A stretch of DNA of 64,000 bases from an uncultured Cellulosilyticum sp. (GCA_934725855.1 CAKVCL010000002.1:112102-176101), one strand, 5' to 3'. Numbered from the stretch's first letter, positions 25,568 through 34,884 are shown. Program-made: numbers and translations. The notes: generated from the letters alone by a model not told the origin.

Positions 25568-27526
25568 ATGTTATTAATTTATTTTGTAGGTGCTATTTAT
25601 TATTTGGAATATGTTTTTAGAATAATGAGCAGTGGTAAGATTTTTGGAACAGGTGCATTTTATTCGTTGATTTTTGCCATACCATTTGGAATCATATGCT
25701 ATTTGATATGTGGTTTGTTTAAGGAGTCAAAGAGAAATAAGGTGGCAATTATTTTAATGGGCCTGATTACCATTTTGTTTATGTCACAGTTTATTTATTT
25801 TAAGATATTTAGAATGTTTTATTCTCTTTATTCTGCAACAAAGGCAGGTCAAGTTTTTGAGTTTTGGGAGATTGTTGTGATGAAAGTAAGAAATAACTTC
25901 TCAACAATTGTTCTTCTCTCTGTTCCTTTTATGATTTTACTGATTTTTAAAAAGAAAATAATTAATATAAAACCCATTCATACTAAAGAACGTTCTTATT
26001 TATTAGCAGGAGTAGTTGGTTGTCAATTAATGGGTATTTTATCTCTGGGTCTTGCTGGCAAGGCGATTTATTCACCTTATGATTTATACTTTAAGCATGA
26101 TTACCCAGTAGTTGCAGCAGAGAAATTAGGCCTGATGACTACTTTAAGGCTAGATGTAAAAAGAAGTCTTTTTGAATGGTCGCCTAGTTTAGAACAGGCT
26201 AGTCAGGAAGTTACCTTGATTAAGGATGATAGTACGCAGGCAGTCGCTCCTGTAGAAGAGGCACCTATTGATGAAAATAGAGATTATAATGTATTAGATA
26301 TTAATTTTGATCAATTGATTAATGAGGCAGAATCAGAAGATTTAGTCAAAATGCATACTTATTTTAAAAATGCTAAGCCATCAGCTAAAAATGAATATAC
26401 AGGAAAATATAAAGGTTATAATTTAATTTGTATAACAGCAGAAGGCTTCTCACCTTATGCGATTCGTGAAGACTTAACGCCTACATTATATATGCTTTCC
26501 CAAAAGGGGTATAAGTTTACTAATTTTTATACACCATTATGGGAAGTTAGCACATCAGATGGTGAATATGCAATTTGTACAGGGCAAATACCTGAAAGTG
26601 GTATATGGAGTATGTCTGCATCAGGAAAAAATGAGATGCCTTTTACATTAGGTAACCAACTAAAAAGTGAAGGGTATCACACGATGGCATTTCATGATCA
26701 TGATTTTGATTATTACGATAGAAATATTTCACATCCTAATTTGGGGTATACCTATCAGGCAAAGGGAGCAGGTCTAGAAGTAACCGATACATGGCCAGAG
26801 TCCGATGTAGAGATGATGCAGCAAAGTGTAAGCCAATATGTTACTAATGAGCCTTTTCATACCTATTACATGACTGTAAGTGGTCATATGAACTATTCAT
26901 TTAGAGAAAATGCCATGTCAGAAAAAAACAAGGCATTGGTGGAGAAGTTAAACTACTCAGATACTGCAAAAGCTTATTTAGCTTGTCAAATTGAATTAGA
27001 TCGAGCAGTAGAAAATTTACTAGATCAGCTTAAAGAAGCAGGAGTATTAGAACATACGCTCATTATGATTACTCCAGATCATTATCCATATGGATTAAAT
27101 AATGAATTTATTAGTGAACTAGCCGGAAAAACAGTTGATGAGAATTTTGAATTATATCATTCAACTTTATTACTTTATACACCTAATATGGAACCCAAAG
27201 TGATTGATAAACCTTGCTCAAGCTTGGATGTTTTACCAACGTTATCTAACCTAATGGGGTTAAAATATGATTCAAGGTTATTTGTGGGAAGAGATATTTT
27301 CTCTGATAGTGAACCTTTAGTTATTTTATATAGTCATAACTTTATTACAGATAAAGGTCGCTATAATGCTTTAACCAATGAGTTTATTGAGGCACCTGGG
27401 GCAGAAGTTGATGAAGAATATGTAAAAAATAAGATAACAGAAGTAGATGCTAAGTTTTATTATTCAGCACAAGTGTTAGAGCGTAATTATTATTCTTATG
27501 TGCTTAAAGCCATGAATCAAAAATAA
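25568..27526 (+). CDS. LTA synthase-family membrane sulfatase
   Basis: About 652 residues. Four or five transmembrane helices occupy the first 165 residues, followed by an extracellular alkaline-phosphatase/sulfatase-fold domain from about residue 280. Landmarks are ITAEGFSPYA (metal Glu), VSTSDGEYAICTG (catalytic Thr), VSGHMNYSF (His) and ITPDHYPYG (Asp, His). This is the layout of LtaS-type enzymes, which move glycerol-phosphate from phosphatidylglycerol to a teichoic acid or related polymer at the outer membrane face. The start at 25568 has AAAGGAG upstream; an earlier GTG at 25547 has none. Whether it polymerises or only modifies a glycan cannot be told. Confidence 0.85.
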   Translation: MLLIYFVGAIYYLEYVFRIMSSGKIFGTGAFYSLIFAIPFGIICYLICGLFKESKRNKVAIILMGLITILFMSQFIYFKIFRMFYSLYSATKAGQVFEFWEIVVMKVRNNFSTIVLLSVPFMILLIFKKKIINIKPIHTKERSYLLAGVVGCQLMGILSLGLAGKAIYSPYDLYFKHDYPVVAAEKLGLMTTLRLDVKRSLFEWSPSLEQASQEVTLIKDDSTQAVAPVEEAPIDENRDYNVLDINFDQLINEAESEDLVKMHTYFKNAKPSAKNEYTGKYKGYNLICITAEGFSPYAIREDLTPTLYMLSQKGYKFTNFYTPLWEVSTSDGEYAICTGQIPESGIWSMSASGKNEMPFTLGNQLKSEGYHTMAFHDHDFDYYDRNISHPNLGYTYQAKGAGLEVTDTWPESDVEMMQQSVSQYVTNEPFHTYYMTVSGHMNYSFRENAMSEKNKALVEKLNYSDTAKAYLACQIELDRAVENLLDQLKEAGVLEHTLIMITPDHYPYGLNNEFISELAGKTVDENFELYHSTLLLYTPNMEPKVIDKPCSSLDVLPTLSNLMGLKYDSRLFVGRDIFSDSEPLVILYSHNFITDKGRYNALTNEFIEAPGAEVDEEYVKNKITEVDAKFYYSAQVLERNYYSYVLKAMNQK

Positions 27527-27602
27527 ATGAATTAATGATCTTATACGACTGGATTATAAGCAAAAGTTGAAATATTAGATTAAGTGATAAAATAAGATAA
27601 TG

Positions 27603-27652
27603 AAGTGCCCCTAGTAAGTTAGAGTCTAAGCTAGCCTATTGGGGGCATTTTA
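27603..27652 (+). terminator. Terminator after the LTA synthase-like gene
   Basis: The hairpin pairs aagtgcccctag with ctattgggggcatt and is followed by a T-rich end. Confidence 0.65.
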
Positions 27653-27701
27653 CTATAGAAGTTTTTTTAAAGTTTAAATCTATGATAGGCATTAAGTCAA
27701 T

Positions 27702-27730
27702 TTGAAAAAATAGAACGAATACATTATAAT
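27702..27730 (+). promoter_or_regulatory. Promoter of a micro-gene
   Basis: TTGAAA (27702-27707), exactly 17 bases, then a perfect TATAAT (27725-27730). Confidence 0.65.
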
Positions 27731-27783
27731 TGGAGTTAATATAGTGTTTGGAGAAATAAAGGAATAGATGGGAGAGAAAACAG

Positions 27784-27876
27784 ATGCTGAACTTTAGAAA
27801 TTCTAGTAAAAAAGACACATCCGTTTTAGATTTTGGAGTAGGAATTGGATTAATTATAAGAGCCCTGAGAAGATAA
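27784..27876 (+). CDS. 30-residue micro-protein, unknown
   Basis: The frame encodes MLNFRNSSKKDTSVLDFGV and then GIGLIIRALRR. It has a polar, basic first half and a short hydrophobic/amphipathic C-terminal half capped by two arginines, which could sit at a membrane surface. Support for a real gene is contextual: a consensus promoter ends 54 bases upstream, GGGAGAG precedes the ATG, and a terminator hairpin begins a few bases after the stop. The 485-base gap 27527-28011 otherwise holds only the upstream terminator. A short RNA with an incidental frame is the alternative. Confidence 0.5.
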   Translation: MLNFRNSSKKDTSVLDFGVGIGLIIRALRR

Positions 27877-27881
27877 TAGAT

Positions 27882-27922
27882 AAAAGTAGATGAAACAAAT
27901 TTAGGAGTTTCATCTATTTTTA
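27882..27922 (+). terminator. Terminator of the micro-gene
   Basis: The stem pairs aaaagtagatgaaac with gtttcatctattttt, with an 11-base loop and a T5 end. Confidence 0.75.
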
Positions 27923-28011
27923 GTATTCAAATATAAAAGTGAGTAAGAAATAATCATATAAGAGTACTTTAAGGCAAGAAAATAAACATAAGGAAAATTT
28001 GAGGAGAAGAT

Positions 28012-29790
28012 ATGTACGAGGTAGAAAAGAAAAGTCAATATTTAGGTCAAATTTTAGTTATTGTAATCTTACAAGTCATTATGTTGCTCTTTAGATTAGT
28101 GGAACCGATTCAATGTGAAAATCTATTTCCAGGGCAATATACACATTTTATAAATGAGTTTATTTATTTTGGAATTGAATTTATTTTAATGATTTACATT
28201 GTAGCACATGGAAGCTATAACATATCATTTAAAGAATTAGGAGTAACTAATATAAAAGATAATCTAGCAAGTTTGCTCATTAATCTCTTATATTTAGCAG
28301 GAGGGACAATTGCTACATATCTAATGAGTCAATTTAGTCGAAAAGTTGAGTTTGATGCCATTGATATAGTGTGCCAATTTGCTACAAATTTTATAACGAT
28401 TGCTTTTTTAAAGGAAGTTATTTTTAGAGGCTTTTTGTTTCGAGCACTTTATCGTTTGTTAAGTAGAAAAGGAATCATTACTAGTTTAGTGGTTGCTATA
28501 ATAGGTGCAGCTACATATGTGCCTACGATTTTAATGACTTTAGATCAAGTCACGACTATTAATGTGATGCAGAAGCTTATTACTCCATTTATTTTTGGGT
28601 TTTACTTAAGTTTGCTTTATTACTATGGTAGAAATTTATGGACTTGCTGTATTGTTCATGCGGTTATCATTAGCTTTGGAACTTTTCAACAAGACTTTAT
28701 AATCGTTAGCGTGGAAGGTTTATATATGGCTATTTCGCTAGGTTATTTAATTTATAAAATGGTTAAATTTTACCAACATCCCAGAGTAGTAGAAGGTGAA
28801 GAGGCACAATTAGATAATAAGGATAAGTCATTAGAAGAAGAGGAAGAAATCTCGTTAGGTAGCGAGACTCAAGAAGTTATTAGCAAAGAAAAAATAGAAG
28901 AACCAGTTCCTATTATGAGTTTAGAAAGTAAAAAATCGACAGAACAAGAAGAAAAAATAGACCAACACATAAAACCGTTGTTAAGAGAGGCAATAGAAAA
29001 GAAAATGGAAATACAGGAAGAAGATGAAAAAGTACCAGATCTGTTTTCTGTATTAAATCAGCCAATGGACATAGAAAAAGAGGATCATATTGTTACTTTA
29101 AATTCTAAGAAGAGTCTTAAAGGGGCGGTTAGTGATAAAAAAGAGCCTATGATCCAATCAGAACCTAATTATATTGAACATCTAGGAAAGCAATTAGGGG
29201 AATTTGAAGCAATCTATAAACAAGTCATTCCTACTCATCCACCTATAGATATTCTATATTTTAAAGGCAAGACAAATGATGCCCTAGTAACTAATGGAAT
29301 GAGAAGGATGTCTATGAATACACCACCAGAGCTTAAAGCCTATCAAAATATAGAGTTAATGATGTATGTGGACAAGGCGTTTGACTTATCAGATGAAGGG
29401 TTAATGCGTGAGGAAAATGCATGGCTAGTTAAATTGTTATCTGATATGGCAGTTTATCCAGGTCTGAACAATAGTTATTTAGGTTGGGGACATATTGTAG
29501 GAAATGGAGAAAACTTACAATATTATGATAAAAACGTTAAGTATTGCGGTGCACTTGTTTATCCACCAATTAATTTAAGTGATGTTCACTTTTATCAATA
29601 TAGTGAAAATAACTTAAATGTATTTATTTATAATGTTATGCCTCTTTATAAGGAAGAATTGATGTTTATACAAGAGCAATCTAGTGATCAGTTTATTAAT
29701 TTAATGGCTGCTATGGGAATTGATCAGACCATCACAAGAAATAGAATCAATGTCATCAGGCAGTTAAAGAATAGAGGGCATAATAAATAG
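28012..29790 (+). CDS. CPBP-like membrane protein fused to a SUFU-like domain
   Basis: A 592-residue two-part protein. Residues 15-250 have about seven hydrophobic helices in the CPBP (Abi/Rce1-like) pattern. The first motif, normally EExxxR, reads K134-E-V-I-F-R139; the second His motif is not visible; a late His remains at 216 (TCCIVHAVII). Proteolytic activity is therefore doubtful. Residues 255-375 are an acidic, low-complexity linker. Residues 390-590 look like a suppressor-of-fused (SUFU) domain: TNGMRRMSMNTPPELKAYQN, IELMMYVDKAFDLS, WLVKLLSDMAVYPGLNNSYL and GWGHIVGNG. SUFU domains occur in bacterial immunity and polymorphic-toxin contexts. The fusion is unusual. The ribosome binding site is TTGAGGAGA. 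Confidence 0.65.
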   Translation: MYEVEKKSQYLGQILVIVILQVIMLLFRLVEPIQCENLFPGQYTHFINEFIYFGIEFILMIYIVAHGSYNISFKELGVTNIKDNLASLLINLLYLAGGTIATYLMSQFSRKVEFDAIDIVCQFATNFITIAFLKEVIFRGFLFRALYRLLSRKGIITSLVVAIIGAATYVPTILMTLDQVTTINVMQKLITPFIFGFYLSLLYYYGRNLWTCCIVHAVIISFGTFQQDFIIVSVEGLYMAISLGYLIYKMVKFYQHPRVVEGEEAQLDNKDKSLEEEEEISLGSETQEVISKEKIEEPVPIMSLESKKSTEQEEKIDQHIKPLLREAIEKKMEIQEEDEKVPDLFSVLNQPMDIEKEDHIVTLNSKKSLKGAVSDKKEPMIQSEPNYIEHLGKQLGEFEAIYKQVIPTHPPIDILYFKGKTNDALVTNGMRRMSMNTPPELKAYQNIELMMYVDKAFDLSDEGLMREENAWLVKLLSDMAVYPGLNNSYLGWGHIVGNGENLQYYDKNVKYCGALVYPPINLSDVHFYQYSENNLNVFIYNVMPLYKEELMFIQEQSSDQFINLMAAMGIDQTITRNRINVIRQLKNRGHNK

Positions 29791-29831
29791 GGTACACGAG
29801 AAAATATTTAGAGAGAAAGAAGGAGAATAAC

Positions 29832-30875
29832 ATGAATCGAAGATATACAGAGTTTGCCGTGCAACAAGCCGTTAAGTTATTAGGAATCGATAGTCCAACA
29901 GGATATACAATGAATGCCCAAAAGTTTGTCATAGAATGCTTTGAGGAATTAGGGTATTTAGTAAAACCAACCCAAAAAGGGGGCGTACTCATTGATTTGG
30001 GAGGTAAAGATGCAGAAGATGCTTTATTATTTGAAGCTCATATGGACACCTTAGGGGGCATGGTGAGTGAAATTAAAAGCAATGGGCGTTTACGTATTAC
30101 AAACATTGGTGGATTAAGCCCTAATAATGTGGAAACTGAAAATTGCACGGTAGTAACTAAATTTGATGGCACATATGAGGGAACTTTTCAATTGATTAAC
30201 GCTTCTGTTCATGTTAATGAGGAGTATAAAACAAAGAGTCGTAACTTTGATACGATGGAAGTTGTATTAGATGAATTAGTTGAAAACAAAGAGGATGTGA
30301 AAGCATTAGGTATTTCGGTTGGAGATTTTGTATGCTTTGATCCAAGAACAAAAGTAACTGAGAAAGGATACATTAAAAGTCGCTTTTTAGATGACAAGCT
30401 GAGTGTGGGAATTTTATTAGGCTTAGCAAAATATTTAAAAGATGAGCATGTTTCATTAAAACGTAAAGTTTATGTACACATTACAGTTTATGAAGAAGTG
30501 GGACATGGCGGGGCTGCTTCTGTACCAGATGGTGTAACAGAGGCAATTGCTGTAGACATGGGCTGTGTTGGAGAAGGATTGCAATGTACAGAAAGACAAG
30601 TATCCATTTGTGCGAAAGATTCATCAGGCCCATTTTCATATGAAGTAGTGAAAAAGCTCATCCTAGCTGCAAAGAAGAAAGAAGCAAATTTTGAAGTAGA
30701 TACTTATCCATTTTATAGTTCAGATGTAAGAACTACCTTAAGTTCTGGTCATGATATTAGGCATGGATTAATTGGAGCAGGGGTATATGCATCACATGGC
30801 TATGAGCGTAGCCATAAAGAGGGCGTAGAAAATACGTTAAAAGTATTGGTTGGATACTTAGAGAGTGAAAATTAA
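29832..30875 (+). CDS. M42-family metallopeptidase
   Basis: A 347-residue cytoplasmic aminopeptidase of the M42 (glutamyl aminopeptidase/tetrahedral) family. Dinuclear zinc ligands are visible: HMD in LLFEAHMDTLGG, the bridging Asp in RFLDDKLSVG, EE in VYEEVGHGG, Asp in VDMGCVG and His in ASHGYERSH. The insert between first His and bridging Asp is the usual PDZ-like or beta-barrel subdomain. M42 enzymes form dodecamers that degrade peptides. The gene begins 41 bases after the CPBP-SUFU gene with an AAGGAG site and ends at a terminator. Confidence 0.9.
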   Translation: MNRRYTEFAVQQAVKLLGIDSPTGYTMNAQKFVIECFEELGYLVKPTQKGGVLIDLGGKDAEDALLFEAHMDTLGGMVSEIKSNGRLRITNIGGLSPNNVETENCTVVTKFDGTYEGTFQLINASVHVNEEYKTKSRNFDTMEVVLDELVENKEDVKALGISVGDFVCFDPRTKVTEKGYIKSRFLDDKLSVGILLGLAKYLKDEHVSLKRKVYVHITVYEEVGHGGAASVPDGVTEAIAVDMGCVGEGLQCTERQVSICAKDSSGPFSYEVVKKLILAAKKKEANFEVDTYPFYSSDVRTTLSSGHDIRHGLIGAGVYASHGYERSHKEGVENTLKVLVGYLESEN

Positions 30876-30889
30876 TAAGTTTTAAACGA

Positions 30890-30935
30890 ACAGAGGATTT
30901 ATAGAGAGTCAATACTATAAGTCCTCTGCTTTTTA
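30890..30935 (+). terminator. Terminator of the M42 peptidase gene
   Basis: The stem pairs cagaggatttatag with ctataagtcctctg (one G-U) and is followed by a T5 run. Confidence 0.8.
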
Positions 30936-30962
30936 TTATTTAAAAATGAGAAAGAAAATCAA

Positions 30963-30990
30963 TTGACAAAATAAATAAGTTCGTTATAAT
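30963..30990 (+). promoter_or_regulatory. Promoter of the flavodoxin gene
   Basis: A perfect TTGACA, 16 bases, then a perfect TATAAT, 47 bases before the ATG. Confidence 0.75.
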
Positions 30991-31037
30991 AAAAATGTAA
31001 ATGAAATTTATTATCAAAAAGCAGAAAGGAAATAGAT

Positions 31038-31454
31038 ATGATTCAAATTATATATTGGAGTGGAACAGGTAATACAAAACTTATGGCAGAAAATATTGCT
31101 GAAGGCATAAAAGAAAAGCGTGATGTCAAGGTTGTACAAGTATCAGATGCAGGAGCACAGGAAATAATAGATTCAGAAATAGTAGTATTAGGATGTCCAG
31201 CTATGGGAGCTGAAGAGTTAGAAGATACTGAAATGCTTCCATTTATAGAAGCACATCAAGCATTATTTAGTGGAAAGAAAATAGCCTTATTTGGTTCATA
31301 TGGTTGGGGAACTGGAGAATGGATGGATTCATGGAAAGAACAGATGGAAGAAATGGGTGCAACTTTAGTAGCTGAGCCCCTTATTGTCAATGAATTTACA
31401 TCAGGACAAGATGAAGCTATTTGCATAGAGTACGGCAAACAAATGATAAAATAA
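31038..31454 (+). CDS. Flavodoxin
   Basis: A 138-residue short-chain flavodoxin. The FMN phosphate loop is YWSGTGNTKLMAENI, and the isoalloxazine loops are in LGCPAMGAEELED and FGSYGWGTGEWMD. It carries electrons in the cytoplasm and often replaces ferredoxin when iron is scarce. It is followed after 28 bases by a DUF3793 gene, and the pair is enclosed by one promoter and one terminator. Iron control is likely in principle, but no clear Fur box was identified. Confidence 0.93.
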   Translation: MIQIIYWSGTGNTKLMAENIAEGIKEKRDVKVVQVSDAGAQEIIDSEIVVLGCPAMGAEELEDTEMLPFIEAHQALFSGKKIALFGSYGWGTGEWMDSWKEQMEEMGATLVAEPLIVNEFTSGQDEAICIEYGKQMIK

Positions 31455-31482
31455 CGATGAGATCATGGAGACTTAAGAAACT

Positions 31483-32064
31483 ATGGATAAGAGGATTATT
31501 TTCTATAATAAGCTTAAAAAGTTGGACAGGGCAAGCTACTATGTCTATCATCTTAAATATCAGCTTGCTCCTGTGATGATGGGATATAAGCCGGGAATGA
31601 CACTTTCGATAGCAAAGCATGAGAAAAGAGGACTCACTCAATCAAAAGCCGTAAAAATAATTAGTGCATTGGACTTAAAGGTAATGATTTTAAGAGAGAC
31701 ACCAAACGTATTTATTTTGTTTATCTATCGTAAATGCTTAATAGAAAATATACTCCAAGATTCTAGAAAACAGCATGTACTAAAGGAAATAGGGTATCCT
31801 ATACATTCTGTATATGCAGCATTAAGTTTCTTAAAAATGCGTTATGTTACTGTGCATTGCCCTCCAGAAATAGGACTTTTTTTAGGATTTCCAGTAGATG
31901 ATGTAAAAGATTATATGAATCATACACATAAGGCGTGCTTAAAATGTGGCTATTGGCAGGTTTATAATAATCTAAGTGAAGCTGAAAAAATTTTTAAAAG
32001 TTATGATATTGCAAAAGAGAATATGCTCAGCCAATTACTTAAGGAGTTGGTTGTAAATAGTTAA
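31483..32064 (+). CDS. DUF3793 family protein
   Basis: A 193-residue protein. Features of DUF3793 are APVMMGYKPGMTLSI near residue 30, a variable middle, then EIGYPIHSVYAALSFLKMR, CPPEIGLFLGFPVDDVKDY and CLKCGYWQVYNNLSEAEKIF. The function of this clostridial family is unknown; it is often found next to flavodoxin or iron genes, as here. There is no membrane segment. The CxxC in CLKCGYW may bind a metal. The start at 31483 has no strong site, so coupled translation with the flavodoxin is possible. Confidence 0.75.
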   Translation: MDKRIIFYNKLKKLDRASYYVYHLKYQLAPVMMGYKPGMTLSIAKHEKRGLTQSKAVKIISALDLKVMILRETPNVFILFIYRKCLIENILQDSRKQHVLKEIGYPIHSVYAALSFLKMRYVTVHCPPEIGLFLGFPVDDVKDYMNHTHKACLKCGYWQVYNNLSEAEKIFKSYDIAKENMLSQLLKELVVNS

Positions 32065-32067
32065 ATT

Positions 32068-32118
32068 TATAAAAGGGTTATGAGATCGAAGTTAGTTTGA
32101 TTTCATAACCCTTTTATG
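32068..32118 (+). terminator. Terminator of the flavodoxin-DUF3793 operon
   Basis: The arms ataaaagggttatga and tcataacccttttat flank a loop of about 17-20 bases and end T-rich. Confidence 0.75.
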
Positions 32119-32241
32119 TTATAAGAATAAATGGAAGGAATAAGTTAGTTTATGGATTAAGGAAGTATTAAGCTTAATAAGCTATACTGTTAATCAGTAA
32201 GAACACTTATGATTAACAAGAAGAAATGAAAGGAACTTAAA

Positions 32242-33663
32242 ATGTTATTTTCAAGCACATTTTTTATCTATATATTTTTACCAACTGTACTTGTGCTTTA
32301 CTATGGTTTATGTAGAAAGCAAAGTGCAAGAAATAAAGTATTACTTATGTCAAGTTTATTGTTTTATGCATGGGGAGAGCCAAAGTTTGTACTGATTATG
32401 CTTTTATCGATTATGGCAAACTATTATTTTGGATTGGTAGTTCACAAGGCAAGGCATACTGCCAAGGCAAAGACTTATTTGATTTACATGATTGTATTTA
32501 ATTTAGTGATCCTCATGATTTTTAAATATTTAGGATTTATGGTGCAAAGTATAAACGATTTATTAGGGGCGACGCTTAAAGTACCACAGATTGCATTACC
32601 GATTGGGATATCCTTTTTTACTTTTCAAAGTATTTCTTATGTGGTGGATGTTTATAGAGGAGATGGAAAGGTCCTTAAAAATCCTTTAGATGTTGGATTA
32701 TATATTTCATTTTTCCCTCAACTGATAGCAGGACCGATTGTAAGATATGAAACCATTGCAAAAGAAATTCATAACAGAAGAACAACGGTCAATGATTTTG
32801 CAGATGGCATTAGTCGTTTTATTATTGGGCTGAGTAAAAAGGTCATTTTATCTAATCAATTTGCACTTATAGCAGATAAAGCGTTTGATATGTATGGGGC
32901 AGAAGCCATGACAGTGAGTTTTGCTTGGTTAGGGGCTATAAGTTATATGCTACAAATTTACTTTGACTTTGGAGGCTATTCAGATATGGCGATTGGACTA
33001 GGTAAAATGTTTGGTTTTCATTTTAACGAGAACTTTAATTTTCCATATGTAGCAAAGTCCGTTTCAGATTTTTGGAGAAGATGGCACATTTCTCTTGGCA
33101 CATGGTTTAGAGATTATGTTTATATTCCATTAGGAGGAAATCGCGTAAGCCCTATGAAACATCTTCGTAATATAATGGTCGTGTGGCTATTAACAGGAAT
33201 ATGGCATGGCGCCAACTGGACCTTTATCGTATGGGGATTATACTTTGGTATTTTATTGATGATTGAAAAGTTTACTGGTTTGGGCAGTCGAATGAATCGC
33301 TCTAAAGTGATAGGACATATTTATACTTTAGGTTTAGTGTTATTAAGTTGGGTGATTTTTAGAGCAGATAGTCTAGAACAAGCTATCAGCTATATTGGAT
33401 GTATGTTTGGAAAAACAGACCATAGCTTAACCAACAGTTTAGCATCACTTTATTTTAAAGAAAATCTTTATATTATGATAATAGGAATACTGACATGTAT
33501 GCCATTTAGTAAAAAAGCAAAAACAGTCTATAAACGATTGACACCATTATATAAGCAGCTTGTTAAACTGGTTTGTATGGCTTTACTGGGTATTCTATTT
33601 TTGGTTTCCGTTTCCTATCTTGTAAAAGGAACTTATAATCCATTTATTTATTTTAATTTTTAA
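32242..33663 (+). CDS. MBOAT-family O-acyltransferase (AlgI/DltB-like)
   Basis: A 473-residue polytopic membrane protein with about 10-11 helices. MBOAT landmarks are YFDFGGYSDMAIGLGKMFGF, WRRWHISLGTWFRDYVYIPL, GGNRV and the catalytic His in LLTGIWHGANWTFIVWG. It transfers an acyl group, usually acetyl, across the membrane to a cell-envelope polymer. The gene downstream encodes a DHHW-motif partner, as AlgI works with AlgJ/AlgX. The ribosome binding site GAAAGGAAC precedes the ATG. The polymer is unknown. Confidence 0.92.
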   Translation: MLFSSTFFIYIFLPTVLVLYYGLCRKQSARNKVLLMSSLLFYAWGEPKFVLIMLLSIMANYYFGLVVHKARHTAKAKTYLIYMIVFNLVILMIFKYLGFMVQSINDLLGATLKVPQIALPIGISFFTFQSISYVVDVYRGDGKVLKNPLDVGLYISFFPQLIAGPIVRYETIAKEIHNRRTTVNDFADGISRFIIGLSKKVILSNQFALIADKAFDMYGAEAMTVSFAWLGAISYMLQIYFDFGGYSDMAIGLGKMFGFHFNENFNFPYVAKSVSDFWRRWHISLGTWFRDYVYIPLGGNRVSPMKHLRNIMVVWLLTGIWHGANWTFIVWGLYFGILLMIEKFTGLGSRMNRSKVIGHIYTLGLVLLSWVIFRADSLEQAISYIGCMFGKTDHSLTNSLASLYFKENLYIMIIGILTCMPFSKKAKTVYKRLTPLYKQLVKLVCMALLGILFLVSVSYLVKGTYNPFIYFNF

Positions 33664-33675
33664 GGAGCATACAAA

Positions 33676-34872
33676 ATGAAAAAAATAAGATTTGAAGGGA
33701 TAGGGATTGCTTTGTTTTGTACTACTCTAATTGGGAGTGGGGCAATGACATTAATCAAAGGAGCAAAACCAATAGCAAAGGCAACCCTTTCAGGAATACA
33801 AAAGGGCTATACTTCTTCAGGCATAGGTGGCATGGTGGAAGGAGCTATTAGTGGATTAGAAACAGGTGTCAATGAAAATATATATGCAAAAACGTCCTAT
33901 ATTAATTTATTTGGATTAACCTCAAATATTCTAAATAAGCATTATATTATCGATGCACATCCAACGAATAGTGTGGTAAAAGACAATAATGACCAGTTAC
34001 AGTTTATTTGTTTTAAAGTGGATACAAAGCCTTATGTGGATGAAATTGCAGAGGTTAAAAGCACATTAGATGAGATGGATATTCCTCTTGTTTATGTGCA
34101 AACTCCCCTTAAGACCATAGAGGGATATACTAAGATGCCAGATGGAATTCTAGATTATGCCAATAGCAATACAGATGAGTTTATGAATTTATTAGCTGAG
34201 GCAGGTATTAATACGATTGATTTAAGAAAAAATATAAAAGAAGAAACAATGGACTTAAAGAGTTTGTTTTACACCACTGATCATCACTGGAAAACACAAA
34301 CAGCTTTTTGGGCAGTAGGAGAGGTCGTAGACTATTTAAAGGAAAGTGTAGGGATAGATTTAGATCCAAATCAATTTTATACGGATAAAGCGCAATATTC
34401 GTTGATCAATTATGAAAAGAGCTTTCTAGGTTCACAAGGACGTCGTGTAGGGAAATATTATGATGGGGTGGATGACTACACTTTAATGATTCCAAATTAT
34501 GAAACAAGTTATACGGCAACCATTCATAAAACTAATGGTTCAACCACTCATGAAGGAACCTTTGAAGATGCCATTGTAAAATATAATTTACTCAAAAATC
34601 CAGATGATTTGTTTACCAATCGCTATGCGGCTTATTTTGGAGCAGATTTTCCGGAGGTTATTGTGGAAAATCATCTAGCAGATAATGATATGAAGGTGCT
34701 TATATTTAAGGATTCATTTGGACTTCCTTTTTCTGCCTTTTTGTCTACTATGGTAAGTGAAACAAGGCTCATTGATAAAAGATATTTTAGTGGAAATATT
34801 GAAGAATATATTAAGGCATACAATCCTGATTTGGTTCTTTATGTGTATAAGTCCATTAACACACAGAAGTAG
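33676..34872 (+). CDS. DHHW-motif protein, AlgJ/AlgX-like partner
   Basis: A 398-residue protein anchored by an N-terminal hydrophobic helix (IGIALFCTTLIGSGAMTLI). The hallmark FYTTDHHWKTQTAFWAVGE lies near residue 200, and later VLIFKDSFGLPFSAFL is the SGNH-type nucleophile block (Asp-Ser). This family acts outside the membrane with MBOAT proteins to O-acetylate surface polysaccharides. It begins 12 bases after the MBOAT gene with AAGGAG upstream, so the two are coupled. Confidence 0.88.
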   Translation: MKKIRFEGIGIALFCTTLIGSGAMTLIKGAKPIAKATLSGIQKGYTSSGIGGMVEGAISGLETGVNENIYAKTSYINLFGLTSNILNKHYIIDAHPTNSVVKDNNDQLQFICFKVDTKPYVDEIAEVKSTLDEMDIPLVYVQTPLKTIEGYTKMPDGILDYANSNTDEFMNLLAEAGINTIDLRKNIKEETMDLKSLFYTTDHHWKTQTAFWAVGEVVDYLKESVGIDLDPNQFYTDKAQYSLINYEKSFLGSQGRRVGKYYDGVDDYTLMIPNYETSYTATIHKTNGSTTHEGTFEDAIVKYNLLKNPDDLFTNRYAAYFGADFPEVIVENHLADNDMKVLIFKDSFGLPFSAFLSTMVSETRLIDKRYFSGNIEEYIKAYNPDLVLYVYKSINTQK

Positions 34873-34884
34873 GAGGCAAGCAGC

